Numbered from the stretch's first letter, positions 45,355 through 55,288 are shown. The stretch: DNA of 64,000 nt from Halodesulfovibrio aestuarii DSM 17919 = ATCC 29578 (GCF_000384815.1 NZ_ARQF01000021.1:1-64000); one strand, 5' to 3'. Notes: a model not told the origin generated them from the sequence alone. Program-made: numbers and translations.

Positions 45355-45816
45355 ATGAGTATAACGCACGATATACCGTGTCCTAATTGTTCTGCGCCTG
45401 TCACCATGTACCGTAATCCAGCACCGACAGTTGATATTGTTATTTATGATCCCATAAGAGGCGTTGTACTGATAGAGCGCGCCAACGAACCTCATGGATG
45501 GGCTTTGCCCGGCGGCTTTATTGATTATGGTGAAACCTGTGAGGCCGCTGCAATTCGTGAGGCAAAAGAAGAGACAAATCTGGATGTGGTTCTAACAGAA
45601 CTCATTGGTGTGTATTCCGACCCAACGAGGGACCCAAGACACCACACTATGAGTGTTGCGTATAGTGCTGTGGCAAATGATGTTTCGATGTTAACCGCAG
45701 GGGATGATGCACAAAATGCACGGTTCTTTCCTCTGGAAGCCTTGCCGCACATAGTCTTTGACCACAATCTGATTGTGGCAGATTTTGCAAACCGTCTTAA
45801 AAGATTGAACAAGTAA
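45355..45816 (+). CDS. NUDIX hydrolase
   Basis: A 153-residue hydrolase of nucleoside diphosphates linked to another group. The NUDIX box GGFIDYGETCEAAAIREAKEE is complete apart from length differences: the pattern GX5EX7REXXEE is readable as GGFIDYGE then REAKEE. An N-terminal CPNCSAP gives one Cys pair, perhaps half of a zinc ribbon, as in ADP-ribose/NADH type enzymes. AAAGGAGAG precedes the ATG at 45355. The substrate is not evident. It is followed by the glycogen genes, so a link to ADP-glucose turnover is possible. Confidence 0.9.
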   Translation: MSITHDIPCPNCSAPVTMYRNPAPTVDIVIYDPIRGVVLIERANEPHGWALPGGFIDYGETCEAAAIREAKEETNLDVVLTELIGVYSDPTRDPRHHTMSVAYSAVANDVSMLTAGDDAQNARFFPLEALPHIVFDHNLIVADFANRLKRLNK

Positions 45817-45930
45817 TAAGCCCGAAACGATAAATAATGTCCTGAAAAAAGTAGGTGCGCTATCTTCGTTACAGGTCGACATTTACACGGATGTCGGCCT
45901 TTCAATACGAAAACTAACGAGGAGTTTAGT

Positions 45931-47385
45931 GTGGGGGCAGACGTAGTATTTATTGCATCTGAAATGTTTCCTTTTTCTAAAACAGGTGGTCTTGGTGATG
46001 TGTTGGGTGCGTTACCTTTGGCTTTACATAATAAAGGAATTAACACAGCGGTTATAACTCCATTTTACGGCAGAATAGGTACCGCTGAGTACGATATTCG
46101 TCTTGCATGGTCAGATCTTCAGGTTGGGTATCCATGGGAGCCTATTACTGCTGATGTGTATCAAGCCGATTATAAAGGGATGCATGTCTATTTTATTCAC
46201 CGTAGTGAATATTTCGACAGGCGTTTTTATTATTGTGATCATCGGGGAGATTTTTTTGATAATGCAGAGCGCTTTATCTTTTTTAACAGGGCTGCGCAAA
46301 GCTTGATGGAACGGTTTGAAAACGCACCGCAAATTATTCATGCGCACGATTGGCAGGCGGCGCTTTCGCCTGCCTATCTTCATTACTCACGTATGAGTGA
46401 CCCGTTCTGGGAAGATACTCGCTCCGTCTTTACTATTCATAATTTAGCCTTTCAGGGGCGCTTTGCTTCCCGTTTGTTCGAGAATTGCGGGCTTCCTCCA
46501 TCTGCATGGTCGATGCATGGAGTTGAGTTTTATGGTGATTTTAATTTTATGAAAGCGGGAATTTCGTATGCGGATAAAATCACAACTGTTTCTCCAAATT
46601 ATTCTAAAGAGATATTAACGCGTCAGTTTGGTTGTGATCTGCACAATGTTTTGATGGGACGAAAAGACCGTTTGCATGGGATTTTGAACGGTGCTGATTA
46701 TGGAGTTTGGAATCCGGAAGAGAATAAATATCTGCCTAAGACCTATACCAGCAATAATGTCAGGGGAAAACGTGCGTGTAAAAGTTGTTTGATAGAAGAA
46801 CTTGGCCTCGATTCTGCGCTCAAGAAGCGTCCGATGTTTGGCTTTATCGGGCGGCTTCGTGAGCAGAAAGGGGTAAACATGCTGATAGATGTTATTCCTC
46901 AACTTATGGAAAAAAACGTAGGACTGGTTGTGCTTGGTGAAGGTGATCTGGAACGGGAAGCCACTCTTCTTAACTTCATGGAAACGTATCCCAAACATAT
47001 GTGCACGATTGTGGATTACACGGAAGAGCTGGCACATAAAATACAAGCAGCTTCGGATATTTTCCTTATGCCTTCCACCTATGAACCGTGCGGGTTAACA
47101 CAGTTGTATGCCTTGCGGTTTGGGACTGTGCCTGTTGCAAGTGCTGTTGGCGGATTGCATGATACTATTGTTTCGTGGCCGCATCCACATGCGACAGGAT
47201 TCACCTTTGAGAATATAAACAGCGGAGCATTTATAGATTCGATTACAGATGCCATAGATGTATGGGAAAATAATCCTCGTGAGTTTCGTAGAATTATTGG
47301 ACGAGCCATGGCAGAGGAATTCTCTTGGGACAGCTCTGCAGATGAGTATGCAGCTTTGTACAAAGAACTTGGTTTACGCATGTAA
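45931..47385 (+). CDS. glgA: glycogen synthase (ADP-glucose type)
   Basis: Transfers glucose from ADP-glucose to growing glucan. 484 residues of GT5 type: [13 protein letters not shown] near the start (ADP-glucose binding), [21 protein letters not shown], the second domain [12 protein letters not shown], and [24 protein letters not shown] with the catalytic Glu. GTG start with GAGGAG six to seven bases upstream. glgB follows 24 bases on. Confidence 0.95.
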   Translation: MGADVVFIASEMFPFSKTGGLGDVLGALPLALHNKGINTAVITPFYGRIGTAEYDIRLAWSDLQVGYPWEPITADVYQADYKGMHVYFIHRSEYFDRRFYYCDHRGDFFDNAERFIFFNRAAQSLMERFENAPQIIHAHDWQAALSPAYLHYSRMSDPFWEDTRSVFTIHNLAFQGRFASRLFENCGLPPSAWSMHGVEFYGDFNFMKAGISYADKITTVSPNYSKEILTRQFGCDLHNVLMGRKDRLHGILNGADYGVWNPEENKYLPKTYTSNNVRGKRACKSCLIEELGLDSALKKRPMFGFIGRLREQKGVNMLIDVIPQLMEKNVGLVVLGEGDLEREATLLNFMETYPKHMCTIVDYTEELAHKIQAASDIFLMPSTYEPCGLTQLYALRFGTVPVASAVGGLHDTIVSWPHPHATGFTFENINSGAFIDSITDAIDVWENNPREFRRIIGRAMAEEFSWDSSADEYAALYKELGLRM

Positions 47386-47409
47386 CTGTAGAGAACCGTG
47401 GAGCATATA

Positions 47410-49332
47410 ATGAGGGGTACTTTGAAAAGCGTTCCAGCATTTTTTGAGCCGTTCGATTTGCATTTATTCGGAGAAGGGACACATTGGCATTTATACCGGT
47501 TTCTTGGCGCGCACCCTGCCGAGATGGATGGTAAGAAAGGCTATCGTTTTGCGGTGTGGGCACCCAATGCACGCGAAGTACACGTGGCCGGTGACTTTAA
47601 TAGATGGCATTTTAGAGAACTTCCCTTGTATCCCGTGGGAGTCTCGGGTGTCTGGGCTGCGTTCATTGCTGGCGTTGAGAAAGGAGAGCTATACAAATAC
47701 AGTATTGTAGGTAGTGATGGGCGGGATGTATATAAAGCAGACCCTCTGGCTTTTTATTGTGAACTGCGCCCCGGTATTGCCTCCCGTACTTGGGATTTAG
47801 ATAACCATACATGGACAGATGATGTATGGATGGAAGCCCGTCGTCAGCAGGGGCCTCCACTTGATAAGCCCATTTCCATTTATGAAGTACATCTTGGCTC
47901 CTGGTGTCGTGATCATGATCCGGAAAGCAACGGATTCCTTCGATATGGGAAACTTGCGGAACTGCTTATTGAGTACGTAAAAGACATGGGGTTTACCCAT
48001 GTTGAATTACTCCCTGTAGCGGAGCATCCTCTTGATGAATCGTGGGGATATCAAACCAGTAATTATTTTGCTCCCACATCACGTCATGGCACGCCTGAAG
48101 AGTTTAAGGGTTTTGTTGATGCCTTACATAACGCAGGTATCGGCGTTTTTCTTGATTGGGTGCCAGCGCACTTCCCTAAAGATGACTGGTGTCTAGGGCG
48201 GTTTGACGGCAGTGCCCTTTACGAACATTTAGACCCACAGTTAGGCGAGCACCCCGACTGGGGAACGTACATATTTAATTACGGACGACATGAGGTTCGT
48301 AATTTTCTGTTCGCAAATGCTCTTTATTGGTTGCATGAATTTCATATAGACGGGCTTCGTATAGATGCCGTCGCTTCTATGCTGTATCTTGATTACTCCC
48401 GAAAGGAAGGGCAGTGGCGCCCGAATAAATACGGTGGGCGTGAAAATCTGGATGCCGTAGATTTTTTACGTGAACTTAATCGCGTTGCGCACGAGCAGTT
48501 TCCCGGTGTGGTCATGATCGCAGAAGAGTCTACTTCGTGGCCGGGCGTCTCTCGTCCCCTCTATACAGGCGGGCTCGGCTTTACCTTCAAATGGAATATG
48601 GGTTGGATGAGCGATAGTCTCAGCTACTTTTCAACAGATCCAATTTATCGAAGTTACAATCATAACAGTCTCACCTTCAGCATGCTCTATGCCTTTAGTG
48701 AGAACTTTGTACTCCCGCTTTCCCACGATGAAGTCGTACACGGAAAAGGAACGATACTTAGTAAAATGAGCGGTGATGTATGGCAAAAGCAAGCAAATCT
48801 TCGGCTTCTGTACTCGTATATGTGGGCTCATCCCGGTAAAAAAATGATTTTTATGGGCAGTGAGTTCGGGCAGTGGAACGAATGGAATCCTCGTGAAGAG
48901 CTTGATTGGTGTCTTTTACAGTTTCCGGCACATGATGGCATTCGTGCCCTCGTACGTGATCTGAATCATATGCTCACAACTGAAGAAGCCATGCATAAAG
49001 ATGATTTTAGTTGGACCGGTTTCAAATGGGTCGATTTTTCTGATTATGGTGCATCCATCATCAGTTTTGTTCGTATGGGTGGTGATGGTGCGCCTTTGTT
49101 CTGGATATTTAATTTTACACCTGTAGTGCGGAACCATTATCGTGTTGCCAGTCCCAAAAGTGGCGTTTGGAAAGAAGTGCTTAATAGCGACAGTATGTAT
49201 TATGGTGGATCCAACGTAGGAAATATTGCACCGATCGAAACATGCCCTGACGATTTTGGTGGCGAAGGCTATATAGAACTGACGCTTCCGCCGCTCGGTG
49301 CATTGTGTCTGAAGTATCAAGGGGGGAGATAG
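47410..49332 (+). CDS. glgB: 1,4-alpha-glucan branching enzyme
   Basis: GH13 enzyme that makes alpha-1,6 branches. CBM48 domain near the N-terminus (FAVWAPNAREVHVAGDFNRW), catalytic barrel with GLRIDAVASMLY (nucleophile Asp), VMIAEESTSWPGVS (acid/base Glu), PLSHDEVVHGKG (third Asp), then the C-terminal beta domain. 640 residues from the ATG at 47410 (GGAG seven bases upstream); an in-frame GTG at 47398 is less likely. Forms an operon with glgA. No glgC, glgP or glgX seen in the window. Confidence 0.95.
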   Translation: MRGTLKSVPAFFEPFDLHLFGEGTHWHLYRFLGAHPAEMDGKKGYRFAVWAPNAREVHVAGDFNRWHFRELPLYPVGVSGVWAAFIAGVEKGELYKYSIVGSDGRDVYKADPLAFYCELRPGIASRTWDLDNHTWTDDVWMEARRQQGPPLDKPISIYEVHLGSWCRDHDPESNGFLRYGKLAELLIEYVKDMGFTHVELLPVAEHPLDESWGYQTSNYFAPTSRHGTPEEFKGFVDALHNAGIGVFLDWVPAHFPKDDWCLGRFDGSALYEHLDPQLGEHPDWGTYIFNYGRHEVRNFLFANALYWLHEFHIDGLRIDAVASMLYLDYSRKEGQWRPNKYGGRENLDAVDFLRELNRVAHEQFPGVVMIAEESTSWPGVSRPLYTGGLGFTFKWNMGWMSDSLSYFSTDPIYRSYNHNSLTFSMLYAFSENFVLPLSHDEVVHGKGTILSKMSGDVWQKQANLRLLYSYMWAHPGKKMIFMGSEFGQWNEWNPREELDWCLLQFPAHDGIRALVRDLNHMLTTEEAMHKDDFSWTGFKWVDFSDYGASIISFVRMGGDGAPLFWIFNFTPVVRNHYRVASPKSGVWKEVLNSDSMYYGGSNVGNIAPIETCPDDFGGEGYIELTLPPLGALCLKYQGGR

Positions 49333-49437
49333 CTGGAGATGCCTGTAGCTTTTTTCACCTCAGAAGTTCTTGCACCTATTTTTTTGTACGAGTACAGGTG
49401 ATAAGTTCGTAAGGCGATAAATTTCCCTATTCGGGGT

Positions 49438-49494
49438 CAAAGGGGGGGTAACCTCCTTTGCGGGTTGTAGCGCGGCGCTCTGCCCGACGGAGGC
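49438..49494 (-). repeat. possible Desulfovibrio intergenic palindrome, minus-strand copy
   Basis: On the minus strand it begins GCCTCCGTCGGGCAGAG and ends with a hairpin (49438-49446 with 49452-49460, nine pairs, one G-U). An inner GC-rich stem (49461-49464 with 49483-49486) lies between. The region after yebC (16500-16553) has the same order: GCCT plus GC-rich block, then a CAAGG...CCTTG hairpin. I judge both as degenerate copies of a dispersed element I recall in Desulfovibrio genomes; this is recall, not a search. Confidence 0.45.
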
Positions 49495-49524
49495 ATTACC
49501 GATAAAAAAACAGGTGAGAAAGCA

Positions 49525-50430
49525 ATGGAACCGAAAATTATTGTTCACGGTGGTGCATGGACAATTCCGGACGATCGAAAGCAGGCTCACCGTGACGGAT
49601 GCCGCAATGCTGTTGAAGCGGCCTATCCACTGTTGTTGAAAGGAGTGAGCGCCCTTGACGCTGTTCAGACTGCGATTAATGTTCTGGAACAGGACGATAC
49701 GTTTGATGCAGGCCGCGGGGCGGTCTTGAATGCTGACGGACAGATAGAGCTTGATGCATCCATTATGGATGGCAAGGATTTAAATTTTGGCGCAGTTGCC
49801 GGTGTACGTCGTTTTATGACGCCGGTAGATATCGCTCGCAAAGTTCTGGAAACAGAATTTTGTTTTTTAATCGGTGAAGGTGCTGAGCGTTTTGCCCGAG
49901 AACAGGGACTTGCAGAATGCGATCCGCGTGATCTGTTTGTTGAACGGGAACTGCAGCTGTACGAAAAACTTCGCAGTCAGGACGGGTATTCAACGCATGA
50001 TGCCTTTGCTCCGAGGCCGAAAGGAACCGTGGGCGCAGTTGCGATCGATAAAGACGGCAACATTGCAGCATCAACGTCTACAGGCGGTACGCCCTATAAG
50101 CTACCGGGGCGTGTCGGAGATTCTCCAATCTGCGGAGCTGGAGTCTATGCAGATAACGAACTTGGCGGGGCCTCATGTACAGGTTTTGGAGAGGGGATTA
50201 TTCGCACGCTTATGTGTTCTAAAGCATGTGAATATCTAAGTCAGCGTGATGCCTCTGCTGCGGCGGTTGAAGTGATCAATATGTTGTATCGACGTGTGCA
50301 GGGCCATGCGGGAATTATCCTGTTGGATAAAGAGGGCAACTACGGAGTGTATCACAATACAGATCATATGGCGCATGCGTATGTGTTACCAGACGGTACA
50401 ATTCATACCACAGTGCATATGAATTCGTAG
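49525..50430 (+). CDS. isoaspartyl peptidase / L-asparaginase (Ntn type)
   Basis: A 301-residue Ntn hydrolase of the type 2 asparaginase family (IaaA), which self-cleaves. The N-terminal nucleophile after cleavage is Thr168 in PKGTVGAVAID. VHGGAW at the start, GRGAVLNADGQIELDAS and GEGIIRTLMC are family blocks. It can release beta-aspartyl peptides or aspartate from asparagine. AGGTGAG lies seven bases before the ATG. It ends at a strong terminator. Confidence 0.93.
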   Translation: MEPKIIVHGGAWTIPDDRKQAHRDGCRNAVEAAYPLLLKGVSALDAVQTAINVLEQDDTFDAGRGAVLNADGQIELDASIMDGKDLNFGAVAGVRRFMTPVDIARKVLETEFCFLIGEGAERFAREQGLAECDPRDLFVERELQLYEKLRSQDGYSTHDAFAPRPKGTVGAVAIDKDGNIAASTSTGGTPYKLPGRVGDSPICGAGVYADNELGGASCTGFGEGIIRTLMCSKACEYLSQRDASAAAVEVINMLYRRVQGHAGIILLDKEGNYGVYHNTDHMAHAYVLPDGTIHTTVHMNS

Positions 50431-50567
50431 GAATATGCGTGCTTGCACTATGTAACAAATTGCCGACGAAGCGTGTAGTTATGATTTTTAAATAATAAGA
50501 ATATTTTTAGCATACCAGTAACCGCCGGCTTACTAAGGCTAATATACTACTTCGCGTACTTTTTTAT

Positions 50568-50612
50568 AAAAAAAAAACGGATGTTCTAGTGATAGAACAT
50601 CCGTTTTTTTTT
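50568..50612. terminator. bidirectional terminator
   Basis: Stem of 20 pairs (A-run plus 50578-50588 with 50593-50603 plus T-run), loop GTGA. It lies between convergent asparaginase and sulfite reductase genes. Confidence 0.96.
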
Positions 50613-50630
50613 GAAAATCTGCTTGGGAGC

Positions 50631-51269
50631 TTAGACGCCCAAAGCTTCGCGGATTGCTTCGATACCGTGTTCTTCTACATAGCGTGCTACGCGCTGTTTC
50701 TTTTTAGCCGTTTCGTTGTAATGGGCAAGGAAACGATCAAGCAGGTCGAGAGCATCCTCTGTGGTAAGTTTGTCAGCAAGAGTATCGGCGATGCGTGGAC
50801 GGGAACCGGAATTACCACCGATTACCATGGTCCAGCCGCTTTTGCTGCCAATGAAACCAATGTCGCGGATATGGCTTTCGGAACAGCTGATAGGGCAACC
50901 GGAAACGCCAACTTTGATTTTAGCAGCAGTTTTGAGTGTACCGATTTTTTCGTTAAGAGCTTTACCAAGTCCTAAGGCATCGCTCTGTCCCATTTTACAC
51001 CAGTCAGTACCGGGGCAAGCTTGAATATAGTGACCACCAACGCGGAATGGTACTTCTTCAGCAGCATTAGCCATGTCTTCTTCGTTAAGACCTATGAGAG
51101 CAATGCGCTGACCGGAAGTAATTTTAAGAAGAGGTACATCGTACTTGTCTGCTACGTCTGCGAGTTGGCGAAGTTCGTCTGCTGTTACAACACCGGATGG
51201 TGGAGTGAGACGGATCTGGTATGTTTCTTTATCGCGCTGAATAAGTGCGCTTGCAGGTAATGTTGCCAT
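50631..51269 (-). CDS. assimilatory-type siroheme sulfite reductase (small, single subunit)
   Basis: A 212-residue protein with the core of sulfite/nitrite reductases: CPGTDWC (Cys85, Cys91) and GCPISC (Cys125, Cys129) ligate a 4Fe-4S cluster bridged to siroheme. Length matches the short low-spin sulfite reductase reported from Desulfovibrio vulgaris (about 218 residues). Whether its role is assimilation or detoxification of sulfite is open. The ATG at 51269 has GGAG six bases upstream; a TTG four codons further upstream is possible. It is on its own, upstream of a terminator. Confidence 0.93.
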   Translation of the reverse strand: MATLPASALIQRDKETYQIRLTPPSGVVTADELRQLADVADKYDVPLLKITSGQRIALIGLNEEDMANAAEEVPFRVGGHYIQACPGTDWCKMGQSDALGLGKALNEKIGTLKTAAKIKVGVSGCPISCSESHIRDIGFIGSKSGWTMVIGGNSGSRPRIADTLADKLTTEDALDLLDRFLAHYNETAKKKQRVARYVEEHGIEAIREALGV

Positions 51270-51598
51270 GTTTGACTCCAATCTATGATGGTACGTGCAT
51301 AAGTTTACGTTTTGTTTGTAGTAAGGGACTCAAATAGCAAAACAGTTTTGTTTTGTACAAGGGAGAAATAGATAATGAATTTTGTCACGATCTAAAGCTA
51401 ATAATAACAGTATGTTATTTGCATTGTGTTTTGGGGTGCAGCATTATTTTGAAAAGATTGTACCGTTTATAGTACGAAATGGCGCGGAGTCGGGGATTTA
51501 TTTTTTGAGTTGTAGGCTCGACTAGTCGCAGTCAAGAGAACCAACAAAATACAAAAAAAGGCATCGCAATTGCTACTCGTGGAATAAATGTAGACAGA
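51270..51598 (-). promoter_or_regulatory. region upstream of sulfite reductase, with a dyad
   Basis: Gene-free 329 bases. A 7-bp inverted repeat AATAACA-GTA-TGTTATT (51403-51419) lies about 135 bases before the sulfite reductase start. On the minus strand this region separates the phosphatase-YkgJ gene from the reductase. No clear terminator seen for the former; a T-run follows the weak GCAATTGC palindrome near 51567-51574. Confidence 0.4.
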
Positions 51599-52750
51599 CT
51601 ATCTTGCAGCTTTCAAAAAGGAAAAAAGGCGTTGCACGTATTTTCCGGAGAGGACTTCAGGAATGGTGAACATGAGTACTGTATGGTCTGGCAGGGTGCC
51701 TGTCAGGTTTAAGTAGACCTGTGATGATAGATGTTCGAGCGGTGTATGGAGAATATCTTCCCATGTCTTTGCCTCTAACTCCGGAGTAATGCCGGAGAGA
51801 CGACAGCGTAGAGGCCGGTATTCATACAGAAGGCACGTGCCGTTTTGTAGAAGTGGGCAGCGTATGGCTGTCTTGTACAGACAGAACGTGCCGGAAAGCC
51901 CTTCGGCATTTTCTTTTTCGTATCGTACGGCATCAGCGGCGTGTTTGATGATATCGGTACGGACAGTACTTGCAATGGAGGTGTTAAGATGTGTTGCGAG
52001 TGCCAGTGATTCTATAAGCGTGAGAGGCACACATGTGTAACAACACGTATTGTCCAATTTGCCGCACACCGAGTCTGCATGATGCAACTGTAGTTGATCA
52101 TCAATGGTTTCTTGCAGATGATGGTAGTCTGCTAAAAAAGGCGCAAGTGATTCAGCGGTATCCTCACCAAACTCAAGAGTAGGTGTTTTTACTTTAAGCG
52201 GGGCATTTTGTGCTCCATATTTTCGTATGGTACGCCACTGCTTAAAATTCGTTGGTTCAGCCCGCAGTTTGTTCAGCATTTTTGCTGCACGTTTGTGTCC
52301 TAACCCTCTGCGAAGAAGGTAGGCATTAAATACCGTTCCCGTACGCCCGATTCCGTGTCTGCAATGAATGTAAGCATGTTTGCCAAGGAACAATTGCTCA
52401 TCAAGCCAATCGAGGGCTTTGTCGAGTTGTTCCAGTTCCGGTGCTTCTTCGTCTTCAATAGGAAGAAAATAGACCTCAAATCCAGCGTCTTCTTCCAGTC
52501 CGGGCAAATCTTTCATTTCTGCGCACAGGTTAAGAATACAGGATATTTTTTGTTCTTTGATTGCTGCAAAATGTCGTTTTGTGCTGGGCGCAGGGCCAAG
52601 CGCAAGACGTGAGGAAACCCAGTGCACCGGAAAAGTTGAATGATCGGACGCACTGGGAGGCGCCGTATACGTGACGGCTTGCAGCATGCAGGAGGCGATG
52701 TGCGAAGCGCTGGAACGTATGCGAGCAAAAATCGGGCGCGGGTCAATCAA
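51599..52750 (-). CDS. dual-specificity phosphatase fused to YkgJ-like Cys cluster domain
   Basis: A 383-residue fusion. Residues about 45-180 form a dual-specificity (Cys-based) phosphatase with the P-loop HCRHGIGRTG (catalytic Cys130, Arg136) and a general-acid loop near PIEDEEAPEL. Residues about 225-320 hold seven Cys in a YkgJ-like pattern: Cys229, 236, 237, 240 and 298, 306, 316, a likely zinc or iron-sulfur site. The start is TTG at 52750, which overlaps the stop of the dikinase-like gene (TTGA), so the two are coupled. I have not seen this fusion described. The substrate is unknown; it may act on the partner's product. Confidence 0.82.
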   Translation of the reverse strand: MIDPRPIFARIRSSASHIASCMLQAVTYTAPPSASDHSTFPVHWVSSRLALGPAPSTKRHFAAIKEQKISCILNLCAEMKDLPGLEEDAGFEVYFLPIEDEEAPELEQLDKALDWLDEQLFLGKHAYIHCRHGIGRTGTVFNAYLLRRGLGHKRAAKMLNKLRAEPTNFKQWRTIRKYGAQNAPLKVKTPTLEFGEDTAESLAPFLADYHHLQETIDDQLQLHHADSVCGKLDNTCCYTCVPLTLIESLALATHLNTSIASTVRTDIIKHAADAVRYEKENAEGLSGTFCLYKTAIRCPLLQNGTCLLYEYRPLRCRLSGITPELEAKTWEDILHTPLEHLSSQVYLNLTGTLPDHTVLMFTIPEVLSGKYVQRLFSFLKAAR

Positions 52751-55194
52751 TAGGTAAGGCTCCCTAAGTCACGTGTAAATTCTTTTTCAAGGGAATCAAG
52801 GTCACTTGTCTCTTCAAGACGCATGTCGAGCATACGGGTTTTGGCAAGAAGCAAACCGAGCAAGGCAAGACGCTGCTGAATGATATGCTCTTCTTCCATT
52901 CCGTGACGCGCGTTGAGCATGTCCCCTTTGCGTTCAATGGAAAAGTTGTTCTTTGAAAGAATACGCTCAATAAAATCTAACCGTAAGGTACGCTGATGAG
53001 ATTTGCCACCACCACCCATAAATCGGAAGCGGATATAGTTCTGCCTGTCTTTGTCACCGCACATGCAATCCACGACTGAAAAGTGGTAGCCGAAGCGCAT
53101 CATCGCATGCATGTATTTGTCCGAAATAATAGCGTAGCTTGCCAGCAGCGGGGAGTCTTTTGATATGATTCCTGCGCTGACTTTGTCAAAGTGTTCCCAG
53201 TCAAAGTGCGGGAGTGCGTCATGCCATGTGACCAGTTCAGAAGAAAGACCGAACCAGAATGCCCACATAGGAACGGATGCAATGTCGCTTTGTTCTACTT
53301 CCTTTTTGCCGGCGGCTGAATGGAAGAGCCCCTTATCAAGGTTCAGTACATACATACTGAGCGGCAGATGTGTTTGAAGTTTGCGCGAGCCGGAAAGTCC
53401 CCTGCTGGATTTGTCTACAAGAGAGAACATTTCCTCTACGCCTTTTTCATGCACGAACCGTACAAGATCATGGAGAGACTTACAGTATTCCGGGGCAAAC
53501 GACTCAGACTCTGGATCGAGCAACGTCAACCGTGCAATGCGTGGCAGAACTTTGCCAAGGCGAGGGATGACTCCTTGTTGGGGTGCTTCGTTTTCTTGAT
53601 TGCATTCCGGAAGGATGCCGTCGAAGACAGAGCCTGTAGTACCATCTACTGTTACAAGCTGGTCGTTGGTATACCGTGAACATGCATCTGCGACACCACA
53701 AAGTACTGGGACGTTAAATTCGCGCGCAACGGAGGCAAAATGGCTCGCAGCACTGCCGCGCTCTGCGATCACACCGTTCAGTCGATGGATAACCCGGGTC
53801 AGTACCGGCCCCAGTCCCCGTGTCACAAGAATTGTTCCGTGCGGCAGTTCTGTAATGTCCTGACAGTTTGCGACAACGCGCACTTTTCCGCTGGCAATTC
53901 CCATTGAGGCACATTCATGGTTAGTATCAAGTGCGCGTAAATCGTGCGCTGGGCACTCAGTCGGTTGTGTTCGTCTGCTCTGCGGTATCGGTCTGCTTTG
54001 TACAATAAAAATTCTGCTGCGGTGGTCTACAACCCATTCAACATCCTGCGGTTCTCCAAAAAAAGCTTCTAGCTGCTGCGCCTGTGCGGCAATGCGTTTG
54101 AGTGTAGGTGTAGGCACAACACTGTGCGACGGTTTCTCCATAATGCGTGGCTTGGCTGCCTTGCTGATGAAGGTTGTCTGGGCTGTGATAGAGCCGGAAA
54201 CTAACTTTTCGCCAATACCCGAAGTTGCATATACTGCAATTGCAGGTTCATTCAAATGAGCTGCATGTTCAGCAGGTGCGGTTGAGTAGGCAACGCCGGA
54301 GCATACAGCATCTACCATTGGCATAATAAGAACCGCCATCGATGTTTCTGTGTCGGCAAGACCGTTCATAATACGGTACGCAATAGCACGGGGAGTGTAC
54401 TTGGAAGCTACAACTTCTTTCCATGCCTGAATAATATTGGCTGGTGCCACATCAAGGATGGATGAATATTGTCCGGCAAAGGAGGCTACTCCGTCTTCTG
54501 CAACGGCACTGGAACGTACAGCAAGTTTGACGCCGTTTTTACCAAGTTCGAGAGCAGCAATTTCAATCTCATTGGCAATAGGGTCAGGCATATCTGCCTG
54601 TAGAATAAGCTCCTGCATTTCATATGCAAGTTCATCCAGTGTAACGGCATCTGTAAGGGAAATGACACTCAGGCGCTTATCCAGTTCTTCCCGCAGGTCG
54701 TTCGCCTCTATAAAATAGTGGTACGCATGGGCAGAGATAACGCGTGCTGGAAGAAGGTTGATGTCTCTTTCGAAGCTGATGCGTGCAAGGTTTGCCGCCT
54801 TGCCACCTGCAGCTTCGAGCATTTTGGTTGCTTCGGGGAGGGTGAAAACAAACGGTGGCTCAATCCGTGGATTTTCTACACTTACTCCCATGCGAACATA
54901 GAAGTTGAGTTTTGTCGCGTAGTCTTGCAAGTCCATGTATTTCACAGGACTCATAATCTGTAGTTGTTCGATAAGGCTACGGATATCGCGTCCGAGTTCT
55001 TCAGTTAGCCATACCACGCGTGTCCAGTCTGCTTGCTCGCGACCATAGTGGATTTCTTCCAGATCAGCTATGTGCTCCAGACAGCGTTCGTCGAGTTTAA
55101 GGAGTTCTTTGAAGGCATTGTATTTTGTGCGCAAAAGTGTGCCCGGAGCAAATGCCCGGAATGTCCAGTGCTTAAACAGCTCTGTGATAAACAT
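52747..55194 (-). CDS. PEP synthase/PPDK-like protein lacking the PEP barrel
   Basis: An 815-residue protein. Order: helical N-terminal region (1-110), an ATP-grasp domain of the PPDK_N kind (about 115-400, GGKAANLARIS, LAVRSSAVAEDG-x-ASFAGQY, VEWVVD), a mobile phospho-His domain (about 425-505, GERGSAASHF-like, His485 in AERGSAASHF) and a C-terminal ~300 residues I do not recognise. PPS and PPDK have a C-terminal PEP barrel with its own motifs; these are absent. It therefore resembles rifampin phosphotransferase or phenylphosphate synthase in layout: ATP makes phospho-His, and the phosphate goes to an unknown acceptor. AGAGGGA precedes the ATG. It is coupled to the phosphatase-YkgJ gene. Confidence 0.82.
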   Translation of the reverse strand: MFITELFKHWTFRAFAPGTLLRTKYNAFKELLKLDERCLEHIADLEEIHYGREQADWTRVVWLTEELGRDIRSLIEQLQIMSPVKYMDLQDYATKLNFYVRMGVSVENPRIEPPFVFTLPEATKMLEAAGGKAANLARISFERDINLLPARVISAHAYHYFIEANDLREELDKRLSVISLTDAVTLDELAYEMQELILQADMPDPIANEIEIAALELGKNGVKLAVRSSAVAEDGVASFAGQYSSILDVAPANIIQAWKEVVASKYTPRAIAYRIMNGLADTETSMAVLIMPMVDAVCSGVAYSTAPAEHAAHLNEPAIAVYATSGIGEKLVSGSITAQTTFISKAAKPRIMEKPSHSVVPTPTLKRIAAQAQQLEAFFGEPQDVEWVVDHRSRIFIVQSRPIPQSRRTQPTECPAHDLRALDTNHECASMGIASGKVRVVANCQDITELPHGTILVTRGLGPVLTRVIHRLNGVIAERGSAASHFASVAREFNVPVLCGVADACSRYTNDQLVTVDGTTGSVFDGILPECNQENEAPQQGVIPRLGKVLPRIARLTLLDPESESFAPEYCKSLHDLVRFVHEKGVEEMFSLVDKSSRGLSGSRKLQTHLPLSMYVLNLDKGLFHSAAGKKEVEQSDIASVPMWAFWFGLSSELVTWHDALPHFDWEHFDKVSAGIISKDSPLLASYAIISDKYMHAMMRFGYHFSVVDCMCGDKDRQNYIRFRFMGGGGKSHQRTLRLDFIERILSKNNFSIERKGDMLNARHGMEEEHIIQQRLALLGLLLAKTRMLDMRLEETSDLDSLEKEFTRDLGSLTY

Positions 55195-55288
55195 AATCCC
55201 TCTGAACTCTGTGTAAGTTAAAAATCAAGCCGAGATATAGGAGTAAGGGCACAACTATACGTACAGTGTGCCGGAAATATTTGATTAG

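Noticed and set aside
45873-45900. 10-bp hairpin between NUDIX and glgA as terminator
   Set aside because: One G-U pair and only a two-T tail; a weak or no terminator.
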